Positions 37,315-51,172 of a DNA stretch of 64,000 bases are shown here, in pieces. Source of the DNA: Helianthus annuus (lineage: Eukaryota > Streptophyta > Magnoliopsida > Asterales > Asteraceae); NCBI RefSeq assembly GCF_002127325.2, contig NC_035436.2:16341194-16405193 (forward strand), in the 5' to 3' direction. Positions within the stretch are counted from its first letter, which is position 1, and each line of letters begins with the position of its first letter. A program made the position numbers and the translations under genes. The notes beneath the pieces were generated by a model that ran no database searches, was not told where the DNA came from, and saw only the letters and a list, made by a program, of their open reading frames with translations.

Positions 37315-37471
37315 ACGTTGAGTGAATTAAACACTCCTCTTATGTGTTTAATCTCAATGACACAATTGCACATACTTGAGTCTAGACAAGAACATAGGAC
37401 AAATTCAAATTGTTATTCCAGTTTATCTTTTATTGTATATTGTTGATTTAAAAGTTTTGAAAGCAGGAATT

Positions 37472-38701
37472 ATGCCACCAGCAATTAAAAGAGGAGGAAG
37501 AGGCAAAGGGCCGATCACTACTCATAATGATCACGAGGCCGAACCTTCGAACATGCGAGCTCCTTCGAGTACAAGGAGTGAAGAACCTCAGAGACGTAGA
37601 AGAAACCTCTTTGAACCTGCAAGACGGTCTACCTCACACAGTTCGACACCTTCATACCGTCACTCTTTTGGACCAGATTCGGAGAACAATCCCAGTAACC
37701 CTCAACCTTCGTTTATACCTCTCCAGCGATCTGCTTCGCACCGTTCCTATGGCGATCCTACTCCTTTCTTTCAAGGCCGATTTAACCCGGCTGATTATGT
37801 CTAAGAACCAATAGGTTATAACCCTTTAGGACCTGAAGACCATTTCTCCGAAGATAATGCGGTAGATATGGATGAAGACACGGATCCCATAGAACCTGCA
37901 CGAGGTACTCCCAACCATCCTATCGAGATCTCTGATGGGTCATCCTTTCATGGAACACCCTATCAAGGTCCCGACAGCTACCAGGCGAGGTTTAACCAGT
38001 GTGATTGGTACTTCACACCCTCTCACCACTTCTCGCCTCACGATCAACAGCAGCAACAGGATCCTTCCGAGGATTCGCGTTTCGTGGCAGTTACGCCACC
38101 ACCTCCTCCGCCACCAGTTCAACCAACACCTCCAAATCCACCAAGGCGTAGGAGATCAGGCGCGCGGATGTCTACCCGAGGAGGGGAATTCCACTTTAGC
38201 ACCCCTCGCCACTCGAGTGCAAGTCACTTTCCGCCAGTACCTGAAGAACCACAGTTAGGGGAACCTTCTGGTCACCCTGCAGAGGTGAATTCTGCACCAG
38301 TTGCACCACCTCCGCCACCATTCGGCTATGACAATCCGATACCAGCGTATGCCGGCTCCACCGCGTACAACCCGTTTGAGCAGCCGACTCACACGCACTA
38401 CAACTATAATTATGATGCCGACCCATACGTGGTAGCGGCTAATTACAATGCCCTCCATCCTGACAGAGCTTACGGAAACCTTTGGGGAGTAGATTACTCA
38501 GCTCATGGGTATCCAGTACCTCCTAGACCTCCGGTTCAACAACCGTCACAGCAGCCACGTTTTTCTCCACCGGAGCAAGAAGAAATCCTCCACCGTCTAA
38601 ACCGAGTGGAACGAGACTTTGAGCAAGAACGTAAAAGTAATCGTGGATTCCTTAAAGGCCTAGCAAACCTACTAAAAGGGAGGAAGAAACGAGATCATTA
38701 G
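37472..38701 (+). pseudogene. Family A extra ORF, unit 2 copy
   Basis: ATG at 37472 (MPPAIKRGGRGKGP) opens 409 codons, broken only by TAA at 37802 (codon 111). Unit 1 has CAA at that codon, so it is a C-to-T change. The frame here lacks unit 1's 1-nt deletion. The downstream part, 37868-38701, is open from MDEDTDPIEPARG to KGRKKRDH. Composition and layout are as in unit 1. Confidence 0.7.
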
Positions 38702-38737
38702 TCTCTTTATGTACTATAATATTTACTATTACAATCA

Positions 38738-38890
38738 AGTCCCTGCGAGGACATTTGTTTCGTGTTTAGTCCCTGCGTGGACAATTGCTTTTCAGTCCCT
38801 GCGTGGACTTATCTTTTAGTCCCTGTGTGGACATCTATCTATATATTTGGTCCCTGCGTGGACTTGTTTTCTGTAAACCTCTGCGTAGGT
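38738..38890 (+). repeat. Hairpin array with CTGCGT loops, unit 2
   Basis: Same six units as unit 1, including the ACCT-CTGCGT-AGGT variant. AT-rich leader without a gene follows to 39649. Confidence 0.75.
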
Positions 38891-39649
38891 ATCTATTTGT
38901 TTAAAAGTCCCGTTTAGGGCAGTATGTAATCTGTTACATGTAATGGAATGTTAAGTAAAAAAAAATCATTTTTGTTATTATATACATTATTATATGAAAT
39001 GAAGCAAAAATCATTTCTTTTAAATTAATCTGCCTACTAAATAAAGAATCTTAATGGTGAAACCTTGCCTGGTGTCATTAAAAGACCCGGCCAAGATGGT
39101 AAGACCTGATTAAAAGGTTCAGATTCCTGTTAACCTCTGTAAGCATGTTAATGTTCTTGGCAGATGTGATTCGTTAAAATCGCACGCGTCATTCCTATAT
39201 AAGAATCCTTCAAAGGATTCCAAAACCCAAATTAATGATTTGTAGATCATGGGTTAAATCGTCAATAAAGATGATCAATTATCAAACATCCATTAGTGAT
39301 GAAGTGCCTACGGGCCATACTTACTGTCATATAAGACAAAAGGCAGTGGTAGTCTATGACTCCCTGTCAGAAAAGGTAAAAGGACTACTGTTCAAACCTT
39401 CATGCCTTGATTCTCTGTAATCCCGGCTTATATTATAAAAATGTCCTTGTGACTAGGCATTTGTGCCACTAACGATATTATTTGTAAATAGGATAAGTTA
39501 TATTCAAATCCTAAATAAAAGTGAGTAACAAATTAACCAAATATGGTCTATGTTTACCATGGTTAATGAATTGCCATAAAAGACAATTACATAATAAAAC
39601 TCCTAAATAAAACTTTGTCATTATCTTCTGTAGAAGATTCGAGATTACA

Positions 39650-40876
39650 ATGGCTGAACCAAGTGGAGTTAATAGTCATTCGAAAGAAGATGACAATGAT
39701 AACGCTCAGATTCATTTAACGGGCGCTGAACTAAAGGCTTTGGTAGACAACGCTGTTAAGGCAGCCTTGGATCGGCAGTACGAAGAATACACCGAGTCCT
39801 GAAGCAGAACCTTATCTACACCACACTCAAAGCCAAAAACTCACTCTAAATCTCACAGCAAACCACCCTCGACTCCGTCTAAGCCTAAGAAGGACGACGA
39901 TAGGCACTCACCCAATGAGAATAGTGTCCATTCTAAGAAGAAAGTGGTCGATGACGCACCTCGCGCCAGGGGTTGCACGTATAAGTATTTCGTTTCCTGC
40001 AAACCCCGAGATTTTACTGGGGAAAAGGGCGCGGTGGATTGTATGACCTGGTTAGACGAGATGGACACTGTTGTGGAAATCAGTGGTTGTGCTGAGAGAG
40101 ACTTGGTGAAGTTTGTTTCATAGTCGTTCAAGGGTGAAGCCCTAGCGTGGTGGAGATCTCTGGTTCAAGCCTCTAGGAAGGCTGTTTTGTATAGCATGAC
40201 ATGGGAGGAATTTATGGCTCTCATCAAGGAAAATTACTGCCCTCAGCACGAGGTTGAAAAGATTGAATCTGACTTCCTATCATTAGTCATGAAGAACCTG
40301 GATTGCCAGGCATATCTCACGACTTTCAACACCCTGTCGAGATTGGTTCCGTATCTTGTAACACCGGAACCCAAACGGATCGCGCGCTTCATTGGGGGTT
40401 TGGCCCCAGAAATAAAAGCTAGTGTGAAGGCTTCTAGGCCTGCTACCTTCAGATCTGTGGCAGATATATCTCTGTCTCTCACGCTTGATGCAGTAAGGCA
40501 GAGATCGTTGAGAAATGCCGATAGCGAAAAGAGGAAACGTGAGGATGATGATTCACGTAGATCCAGCAAGAAGCATCGGGGCAATCGTGACCACAAGAGG
40601 GGGTCAGAGAACAAGAAGAGTGACCGACAGTCGGGCGACAAGCCCTTGTGCAAGGTTTGTCAGAAGCACCACTTTGGAAGGTGCAGGTTTGAAAAGAAAT
40701 CCCCACCGAAGACGTGTGGGATATGCAGGTCCTCTGAGCATAGGACTCTTGAGTGCAAGAAACTCAAGGATGCAACTTGTTACAGTTGCAACGAGAAGGG
40801 GCATATCAAGACGAACTGCCCAAAGGTAGCAAAGAAGGATGAAGAAGGTAAAAAGGCCAATGCGAGGGTCTTTTAG
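39650..40876 (+). pseudogene. Family A gag, unit 2 copy
   Basis: ATG at 39650; in-frame TGA at 39800, TAG at 40121 and the terminal TAG at 40874 are shared with the other copies. From 40187 the frame is open for 229 codons and covers the Gag C-terminal half and all cysteine clusters. The two stops private to unit 1 are absent here (CGA and GAG codons are kept). Confidence 0.85.
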
Positions 40877-43800
40877 ATGGATGTTAAAGAGGCTATTCAG
40901 AACGACAATGTCATAACCGGTACGTTCCTTATCAATGATGTTTTCGCAAGATTCTTATTTGATTCTGGAGCAGATAAATCCTTTGTGGATGATAAGTTCT
41001 GCGAGTTATTAAAATTGCCTGTTAGAACCTCGAATGTAAAATACGAAGTAGAACTAGCTGATGGGACTATGGGGACAGTTTCAACTGTTTTAGATGGGTG
41101 TGTTATATCCATTAGGAATCACTCATTTCCTTTATCCCTGTTACCCTTTAAACTAGCTGGTTTCGACGTAGTATTGGGTATGGATTGTTATCGCATAACC
41201 AAGCCCAAATCGTGTGCAACCAGAAACAAGTGGTAATCAAGACTCCGTCTGGAGAACCACTTACCATCCAAGGAGATACTCGACATGGATTGCCTGCACA
41301 AGTTTCTATGCTAAAGGCATCCAGATGTTTGAAGAAGGGATGTGTCATTTATATGGCACAGGTGACTATTGGGGAGGAGAAGCCCAAGATCGAAGACATT
41401 CCAGTCATCTCTGACTATCCTGAAGTTTTCCCGGAAGAACTGCCTGGTTTGCCACCAAATAGGCAAGTGGAATTCAGTATAGACATCATTCCAGGAGCCG
41501 CGCCTATCGCAAGAGCGCCCTATAGATTGGCACCCACGGAAATGAAAGAATTGAGGACGCAGTTAGATGATCTGCTAGCCAAGGGTTTTATTAGACCGAG
41601 TTCATCTCCTTGGGGAGCACCAATCATGTTCGTCAAAAAGAAAGATGGTTCGATGCGTCTATGCATCGATTACTGTGAGCTGAATAAAGTTACAATCAAG
41701 AATAGGTATCCTTTGCCTAGGATCGACGATCTGTTTGATCAGTTGCAGGGAGCGAGCTATTTCTCCAAGATTGACCTACGGTCAGGCTACCATCAATTGA
41801 AGGTCAAGGACGAAGACGTGCACAAAACTGCGTTTAGGACTCGATATGGTCATTTCGAGTTCCTAGTGATGCCTTTCGGGCTCACTAATGCACCTGCCGC
41901 ATTCATGGATCTCATGAATCGCGTTTGCAAGCCTTATTTGGATAAATTTGTCATTGTCTTCATCGATGACATCCTTATCTACTCAAAGAGTCAAGCTGAC
42001 CACGAGAAGCATCTTCGATGTATTCTCAAACTGCTTCATCAAGAAAAGCTTTACGCCAAATTCTCTAAATGTGAATTTTGGCTACGAGAAGTCCAGTTCC
42101 TTGGACATGTAGTCAGTGAGCGTGGTATCCAAGTAGATCCCGCCAAAGTTGAAGCCGTCATGAATTGGCAGGAGCCGAAGGCACCTACGGAGATTCGCAG
42201 TTTCCTAGGTCTGGCAGGATACTACCGACGCTTCATCGAAAACTTCTCGAGAATTGCTGCACCCCTGACTTCTTTAACTAGAAAGAATATAAAGTTTAAT
42301 TGGGGCCCTAAACAGCAAGAAGCTTTTGATATCCTCAAACAAAAGCTGAGCAATGCTCCAGTGTTGACATTGCCAGACGGAATGGAAGAATTTGTCGTGT
42401 ATTGTGATGCGTCGCACACCGGTATGGGTTGTGTGCTTATGCAGAGAGGCAAAGTGATTGCCTATGCTTCGCGACAATTGAAAGTGCATGAAAAGAACTA
42501 CACCACCCATGACTTGGAGTTGGGTGCCGTTGTATTTGCACTAAAACTCTGGAGACATTACCTTTATGGCATTAAATTTGTGATCTATTCCGATCACAAA
42601 AGCCTTCAGCATCTGTTCAATCAGAAAGATCTGAACATGAGGCAGCGACGTTGGATGGAAACTCTGAACGACTATGACTGTGAAATAAGATACCATCCCG
42701 GCAAGGCCAATGTAGTCGCAGATGCCTTGAGCAAGAAAGAAAGAGTGAAACCAATTAGGATCAATGCCAAGAGCATTGAAATTAAGAACAGTCTGAATGA
42801 GCGATTGTTAGCTGCACAGAAAGAAGCTGTGTCAGAAGCTAACTATCCCAACGAAAAGCTAGGGGTAACTGAAGAGCAGTTATCCTATGGCAAAGACGGA
42901 ATTCTGAGATTGAATGGAAGGATATGGGTTCCTGTTTATGGAGGTCTTCGTGACGTTATCCTCCAGGAAGCCCACAGTTCCCGATATTCCGTTCATCCTG
43001 GTGCTGATAAGATGTACCAGGACTTGAAGGCGAATTTCTGGTGGATAGGCTTGAAGAAGTCTATAGCCACCTATGTAGCAAAGTGCTTGACTTGTGCGCA
43101 AGTAAAAGCTGAACATCAAAAACCGTCAGACTTGCTACAATAGCCTGAACTTCCCGAATGGAAGTGGGAGATGGTAACGATGGATTTCATCACCAAGTTA
43201 CCAAAGAAAAAGAAGGGAAACGATACAGTATGGGTGATAGTTGATAGACTGACCAAGTCAGCACATTTCCTACCCATAAATGAGACTCATAGCTCCGATA
43301 TATTAGCCCAGTTGTTTGTAGATAAGATTGTAGCCCTTCATGGAGTGCCTGTGTCTATCATCTCTGATAGAGATACCAGGTACACATCACACTTCTGGAG
43401 AAGCTTCCAACAATCTTTGGGTTCACGTTTAAATTTCAGTACGGCTTACCACCCTCAGACAGATGGACAGAGTGAGCGTACGATCCAAACGTTAGAAGAC
43501 ATGCTTCGTGCATGTGCAATCGACCTAGGTGGCAGTTGGGATAACCACCTACCCTTGGTCGAATTCTCCTATAACAACAGCTACCATACAAGCATTAAGG
43601 CTGCACCTTTTGAAGCTCTATATGGTAGGAAGTGTAGGACGCCCGTTTGTTGAGCAGAAGTAGGAGATGTCCAAATGACAGGACCTGATATAATTTTTGA
43701 AACCATGGACAAGATTGTCCAAATTCGCGATCGATTGAAAGCTGCCCGAGACAGGCAGAAGAGCTACGCAGATTTGAAGCGTAAGCCTTTCAATTTCGAA

Positions 43801-44220
43801 GTAGGCAACAAGGTTTTGCTTAAGGTATCACCCTGGAAAGGGGTGATGCGATTCGTTAAGAAAGGCAAATTAAGCCCGAGATATATTGGACCTTTCGAGG
43901 TAATCTAACGTGTCGGATCGGTTGCCTACAAATTAAACTTACCGGAAGAGCTCAGTGGTATCCACAATGTGTTCCACATCTGTAACCTGAAGAAGTGTTT
44001 CGCTGACAAATCACTGGTTATACCGCATACAGATGTACACATCGACGAGAGCTTAAAATTCGTTGAGAAACCTGTGTCGATCGAAGATCGACAGGTCAAG
44101 AAACTTCGCAGGAAGTACATACCGATTGTGAAGGTGAAATGGGATGCCCGTAAAGGTCCCGAGTACACGTGGGAGGTAGAGTCCACGATGAAGGAGAAGT
44201 ACCCTCATCTATTCCAATAA
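40877..44220 (+). pseudogene. Family A pol, unit 2 copy
   Basis: Protease frame opens at 40877. A 1-nt deletion near 41187 (GGATTGTTATC against GGATTGGTTATC in unit 1) shifts the frame, and the main frame continues from 41185. RT has MPFGLTNAP and FIDDIL, but CIDYRELNK reads CIDYCELNK. Stops are TAG at 43141 (private to this copy, PSDLLQ-stop), TGA at 43651 and TAA at 43906. RNase H, integrase and chromodomain-like motifs are as in unit 1. Confidence 0.9.
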
Positions 44221-44256
44221 ATCTCGAGGTCGAGATTTCTTTTAAGGGGGTGAGGA

Positions 44257-47200
44257 TGTAACACCTCGAAATTTTTGCGTCCAATAATGTATTGACACGT
44301 GTCTTGAGTTCACACGTGGCGTTAAATACTGAATAAAGGACTAAAGTTGACAAACATTGAAAGTATGTAAATTCGAGGGTTAAAATGTCAACAAGGGATA
44401 AATACACTGTACAGTAACCCTGAATAATGCTCGTACCTTTAAACGGATAAATCATGGATCGTACGGAACGAAATGCGGAAGAAAGTGAGAGATTACAAAC
44501 TACAGGGGTTAATTGTGTCAACATGTTTAAGTTATACCTTTGAGTGACCCTTTAACATACCCGAGGCTTTGTAACAGTAAATTACGCTCACTAGAATATA
44601 CGATATAAATTTCGCGAAGTTCCATTTTAAAACATGAAAGTTATGATCAATTTCGTATGCGAGGGGTTAGAAGCGTTAACAATGAAAGTTAGGGCTTTTC
44701 GGATAGTAATTAAACTAACCGGGGACTTAACGATGCGGGTAAAAGTCGCGAGGCCCTTATTCGTAAATAAACAAGGCCCAAAACGCAAAGTTACCCCTTC
44801 GGAACCGAAAGGCCAGGGTAATAATGGCAAAAGATTTGAAAATCTTGAAAATCAAGTCTCAGGCGACCCGCGTTAGAGAAACAAGGAAGCTCACGCGGGC
44901 CGCGAGCCATGTATAGATTCGGTTACTGACAAGGGGATTCAGGCGACCAGCGTAAGGGTAGCCTGATCCTCCACGCGGGCCGCGTCAAGGCCCCAGATGC
45001 AGAAAACATGCACAGTTCACTGTTTGCTATTCTAACCGACCTTGGATGCAATTATGGCAGCATGGGCACCCCCTACACGTCCCCTAACACTCAGGGACAG
45101 TTGTTGAACATCCATGATCAATTATAGGCCTTGTTGTAATGATCTAATGCTCCAAAGTTCACTATAAAAGGCCATGTAGTGCACACATTGTAACCACACC
45201 TCAAACCTGCTTTCTTGATCACTTCTGGAGTTCAAGAACACTCTTCTATCATCTCTGGTCGTGCACCAAGCTTCTGTAAGTATGCCTAACCCTTTGTGGT
45301 TTAGCTTTTACATAGTTTTAGCTTAAAAGTCAATCCGTCGTAATTAACGATTGACTTTACGATAAATCACGAATGGTCCAGTGGTTTGTCGAATCAAAGG
45401 TAGTTATATGTTGATAATCATGTGGGCTTTAAACCCCTAAAAGGGCACCCTCTGATTCCCACTCTAACTAGTCCGATTGTCGAGTCAAACTTGCTTAGAA
45501 AAAGTCAACTGAATGCTATTTTGCGATTTTATGCATAATCAGTAATGAATATGGCATGTAACCTGTTTTAACACTCATATAACATGATAATAAGTATATT
45601 AACTAGTCTAAGCTTGTTTGATCTGACCATTTACTGTTTTGACCCGGTTCGGAACCGAAAGTCGCAAAACTTTGACTTTTGCTTTGACTTCAGTTCTGAC
45701 CCGTTATGGTATGATTTAGATATGCCTTAGGACTCTCTTAGGACCAGGTTACATGATGGTATAACCCTCTGTGACCGGTTCGTTGTTTGTCCGAGTCTTT
45801 AGCACATTTCCGTTAAATGCTTAAAAGTTGACCGTAACGCCCTTTTCACTTTAAAACGAGAATTTTGAATATGTGAAAGGACAATAACCTTAGTTAATGA
45901 TTTCTAAGCATGTCCCTAAAATTTCACGTCAATCCGAGATCTAGAATAGGAGTTATGCTAAATAGCGCAATTACGGAAACTTTAGTAATTAAACGGCGCA
46001 TTTAGCATAAAGCCTATCTAAACCCAAATTTCGACACCAAACCTTTTACACACTGATGTAAAATAATATTTTGGAATTTTTAAAGATTTTTAATTATTTT
46101 TAGCCTGCTCATAACCTGTGGTTATGGCGTCGGTTCGGTAAATACCGAATATACCCTTTTTGGACATAACTTGGGTTCTACAAGGTGTTTTGACCCGATT
46201 CCAGTTGCTACTGATTTTAAATAATAAATAGAGTATTTTGGACTTTATAAACTGTTTGGAAAACTCAGATTTCCTGTAGAACTCAGAAACCTCTTTTATA
46301 ATCTTTAAAAATGACCGAAATACCCCTACGGGGCATATAATGGATGTAAACTCGTTACGGGCATTATGGAAGATATCCTACTGATACCACAACCTCTTTA
46401 AAGCACATTGACTTAGGAAACCTGTGTAGGACTCTTACGGTTACCCGTTACGCCTTATGCGCGCACGGTTCGCGTTATGTAACTAGTTTACATAAATTAG
46501 CCGAAACGGGTCAAACCTTATCGTTTTCACCTCAAAATCCAGAGTGTGGTTATATTACCCATATGGAACAAGTCTTCAAACTTGTTGGGTCCAAACCACA
46601 TTCCATTCCCGGTTTTCGCCTTTCACGCGATTAAGCCGTAATTATCCTTTGAAACCAACCGGTCTAGCTAAGGCTACATTAAAGACCCGTTAGGATTCTA
46701 ATAGGTTGTTATAAACCTTCGTTCCAGAATAGGAGACCAGTAAAAGATACTTGCATCTATTTGATTGAGGATATTACTTGCAAAGGTAAATACTTTTAAC
46801 TTATTTTCCGTTATACGGGCTTGGGTTACGGTATCTAAAATACCGCTTGGTCGGGCAATTGACCCCAACTCATTAGTAGTCGGGTGATTTCAATATGACC
46901 CGTTTAAAAATTGGTTTTGTTGGCTTTACGCCTTTGGGAGCTTAATGACCATGTCCCTGATATCCTTGGCATCATTTTACAAAATGGCCACGACCCCGAC
47001 ACACGGGTGTAGGCGTACACCCGTAATGTGTCTATATTATTAAAGGTATAACCGTTGGTTTTCCCGCCACGGCTTTATGCTTTGTGGCGTGTCTATTAAT
47101 CTTTACCCCGGCACGACCCGGGCGACCGAACGCATAGTAAACATGTAATTCTTTTACAAGATTTAATTATAAATTATCCCAAGTTATAAAGAGTTTGTGC

Positions 47201-47593
47201 CATGTGCATTCAAATCAATTTTATTAAACATTTTACAAAAGTGTCGGTTGAATGTATTTACCAGTGTAAACTGACGTATTTTCCCAAAAAGATTAAATGC
47301 AGGTACTAAGCGTAATAGGCTGGATATTTCTCCTTAGCATCAATAAAGAGTCTCGCAAGCCTGAGATGCCTATGTCTGTTGAACAATATTTACATTTTTA
47401 TTTTGATCCCCTGTGGATTATATTTCGACGATTGTGATACTTGGATATTACATTCAATAGTTGAAATATATTTATCTTTATGCTTCCGCTGTGCATTTAT
47501 ATATTGTGTGGTTTGACTATATTGTTGCCAACTACGTCACGGTAATCCCCCACCGGGCCCACCGGTGATACACGTGGAAACCGGGGTGTGACA
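44257..47593 (+). repeat. Family A LTR3 (3,337 bp)
   Basis: Same length as LTR2, with scattered single-base differences. TATA box at 45163-45170. Shared by units 2 and 3, with no flanking duplication. Confidence 0.95.
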
Positions 47594-47596
47594 GGT

Positions 47597-47610
47597 TGGT
47601 ATCAGAGCCA
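47597..47610 (+). promoter_or_regulatory. Primer binding site, unit 3
   Basis: TGGTATCAGAGCCA, 3 bp after LTR3. Confidence 0.85.
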
Positions 47611-47767
47611 ACGTTGAGTGAATTAAACACTCCCCTTATGTGTTTAATCTCAATGACACAATTGCACATACTTGAGTCTAGACAAGAACATAGGACAAAT
47701 TCAAATTGTTATTCCAGTTTGTCTTTTATTGTATATTGTTGATTTAAAAGTTTTGAAAGCAGGAATT

Positions 47768-48997
47768 ATGCCACCAGCAATTAAAAGAGGAGGAAGAGGC
47801 AAAGGGCCGATCACTACTCATAATGATCACGAGGCCGGACCTTCGAACATGCGAGCTCCTTCGAGTACAAGGAGTGAAGAACCTCAGAGACGTAGAAGAA
47901 ACCTCTTTGAACCTGCAAGACGGTCTACCTCACACAGTTCAACACCTTCATACCGTCACTCTTTTGGACCAGATTCGGAGAACAATCCCAGTAACCCTCA
48001 ACCTTCGTTTATACCTCTCCAGCGATCTGCTTCGCACCGTTCCTATGGCGATCCTACTCCTTTCTTTCAAGGCCGATTTAACCCGGCTGATTATGTCTAA
48101 GAACCAATAGGTTATAACCCTTTAGGACCTGAAGACCATTTCTCCGAAGATAATGCGGTAGATATGGATGAAGACACGGATCCCATAGAACCTGCACGAG
48201 GTACTCCCAACCATCCTATCGAGATCTCTGATGGGTCATCCTTTCATGGAACACCCTATCAAGGTCCCGACAGCTACCAGGCGAGGTTTAACCAGTGTGA
48301 TTGGTACTTCACACCCTCTCACCACTTCTCGCCTCACGAGAAACAGCAGCAACAGGATCCTTCCGAGGATTCGCGTTTCGTGGCAGTTACGCCACCGCCT
48401 CCTCCGCCACCAGTTCAACCAGCACCTCCAAATCCACCAAGGCGTAGGAGATCAGGCGCGCGGATGTCTACCCGAGGAGGGGAATTCCACTTTAGCACCC
48501 CTCGCCACTCGAGTGCAAGTCACTTTCCGCCAGTACCTGAAGAACCACAGTTAGGGGAACCTTCTGGTCACCTTGCAGAGGTGAATTCTGCACCAGTTGC
48601 ACCACCTCCGCCACCATTCGGCTATGACAATCCGATACCAGCGTATGCCGGCTCCACCGCGTACAACCCGTTTGAGCAGCCGACTCACACGCACTACAAC
48701 TATAATTATGATGCCGACCCATACCTGGTAGCGGCTAATTACAATGCCCTCCATCCTGACAGAGCTTACGGAAACCTTTGGGGAGTAGATTACTCAGCTC
48801 ATGGGTATCCAGTACCTCCTAGACCTCCGGTTCAGCAACCGTCACAGCAGCCACGTTTTTCTCCACCGGAGCAAGAAGAAATCCTCCACCGTCTAAACCG
48901 AGTGGAACGAGACTTTGAGCAAGAACGTAAAAGTAATCGTGGATTCCTTAAAGGCCTAGCAAACCTACTAAAAGGGAGGAAGAAACGAGATCATTAG
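47768..48997 (+). pseudogene. Family A extra ORF, unit 3 copy
   Basis: ATG at 47768; 409 codons interrupted by TAA at 48098, the same stop as unit 2. The downstream frame 48164-48997 is open. Differences from unit 2 are single substitutions only. Confidence 0.7.
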
Positions 48998-49033
48998 TCT
49001 CTTTATGTACTATAATATTTACTATTACAATCA

Positions 49034-49186
49034 AGTCCCTGCGAGGACATTTGTTTCGTGTTTAGTCCCTGCGTGGATAATTGCTTTTCAGTCCCTGCGT
49101 GGACTTATCTTTTAGTCCCTGTGTGGACATCTATCTATATATTTGGTCCCTGCGTGGACTTGTTTTCTGTAAACCTCTGCGTAGGT
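49034..49186 (+). repeat. Hairpin array with CTGCGT loops, unit 3
   Basis: Same six units. The second has GTCC-CTGCGT-GGAT, which weakens its stem. AT-rich leader without a gene follows to 49945. Confidence 0.75.
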
Positions 49187-49945
49187 ATCTATTTGTTTAA
49201 AAGTCCCGTTTAGGGCAGTATGTAATCTGTTACATGTAATGGAATGTTAAGTAAAAAAAAATCATTTTTGTTATTATATACATTATTATATGAAATGAAG
49301 CAAAAATCATTTCTTTTAAATTAATCTGCCTACTAAATAAAGAATCTTAATGGTGAAACCTAGCCTGGTGTCATTAAAAGACCCGGCCAAGATGGTAAGA
49401 CCTGATTAAAAGGTTCAGATTCCTGTTAACCTCTGTAAGCATGTTAACGTTCTTGGCAGATGTGATTCGTTAAAATCGCACGCGTCATTCCTATATAAGA
49501 ATCCTTCAAAGGATTCCAAAACCCAAATTAATGATTTGTAGATCATGGGTTAAATCGTCAATAAAGATGATCAGTTATCAAACATCCATTAGTGATGAAG
49601 TGCCTACGGGCCATACTTACTGTCATATAAGACAAAAGGCAGTGGTAGTCTATGACTCCCTGTCAGAAAAGGTAAAAGGACTACTGTTCAAACCTTCATG
49701 CCTTGATTCTCTGTAATCCCGGCTTATATTATAAAAATGTCCTTGTGACTAGGCATTTGTGCCACTAACGATATTATTTGTAAATAGGATAAGTTATATT
49801 CAAATCCTAAATAAAAGTGAGTAACAAATTAACCAAATATGGTCTATGTTTACCATGGTTAATGAATTGCCATAAAAGACAATTACATAATAAAACTCCT
49901 AAATAAAACTTTGTCATTATCTTCTGTAGAAGATTCGAGATTACA

Positions 49946-51172
49946 ATGGCTGAACCAAGTGGAGTTAATAGTCATTCGAAAGAAGATGACAATGATAACG
50001 CTCAGATTCATTTAACGGGCGCTGAACTAAAGGCTTTGGTAGACAACGCTGTTAAGGCAGCCTTGGATCGGCAGTACGAAGAATACACCGAGTCCTGAAG
50101 CAGAACCCTATCTACACCACACTCAAAGCCAAAAACTCACTCTAAATCTCACAGCAAACCACCCTCGACTCCGTCTAAGCCTAAGAAGGACGACGATAGG
50201 CACTCACCCAATGAGAATAGTGTCCATTCTAAGAAGAAAGTGGTCGATGATGCACCTCGCGCCAGGGGTTGCACGTATAAGTATTTCGTTTCCTGCAAAC
50301 CCCGAGATTTTACTGGGGAAAAGGGCGCGGTGGATTGTATGACCTGGTTAGACGAGATGGACACTGTTGTGGAAATCAGTGGTTGTGCTGAGAGAGACTT
50401 GGTGAAGTTTGTTTCATAGTCGTTCAAGGGTGAAGCCCTAGCGTGGTGGAGATCTCTGGTTCAAGCCTCTGGGAAGGCTGTTTTGTATAGCATGACATGG
50501 GAGGAATTTATGGCTCTCATCAAGGAAAATTACTGCCCTCAGCACGAGGTTGAAAAGATTGAATCTGACTTCCTATAATTAGTCATGAAGAACCTGGATT
50601 GCCAGGCATATCTCACGACTTTCAACACCCTGTCGAGATTGGTTCCGTATCTTGTAACACCGGAACCCAAACGGATCGCGCGCTTCATTGGGGGTTTGGC
50701 CCCAGAAATAAAAGCTAGTGTGAAGGCTTCTAGGCCTGCTACCTTCAGATCTGTGGCAGATATATCTCTGTCTCTCACGCTTGATGCAGTAAGGCAGAGA
50801 TCGTTGAGAAATGCCGATAGCGAAAAGAGGAAACGTGAGGATGATGATTCACGTAGATCCAGCAAGAAGCATCGGGGCAATCGTGACCACAAGAGGGGGT
50901 CAGAGAACAAGAAGAGTGACCGACAGTCGGGCGACAAGCCCTTGTGCAAGGTTTGTCAGAAGCACCACTTTGGAAGGTGCAGGTTTGAAAAGAAATCCCC
51001 ACCGAAGACGTGTGGGATATGCAGGTCCTCTGAGCATAGGACTCTTGAGTGCAAGAAACTCAAGGATGCAACTTGTTACAGTTGCAACGAGAAGGGGCAT
51101 ATCAAGACGAACTGCCCAAAGGTAGCGAAGAAGGATGAAGAAGGTAAAAAGGCCAATGCGAGGGTCTTTTAG
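49946..51172 (+). pseudogene. Family A gag, unit 3 copy
   Basis: ATG at 49946; shared stops TGA at 50096, TAG at 50417 and TAG at 51170. A further private TAA lies at 50576 (codon 211). Open from 50585 through the cysteine clusters. Confidence 0.85.
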
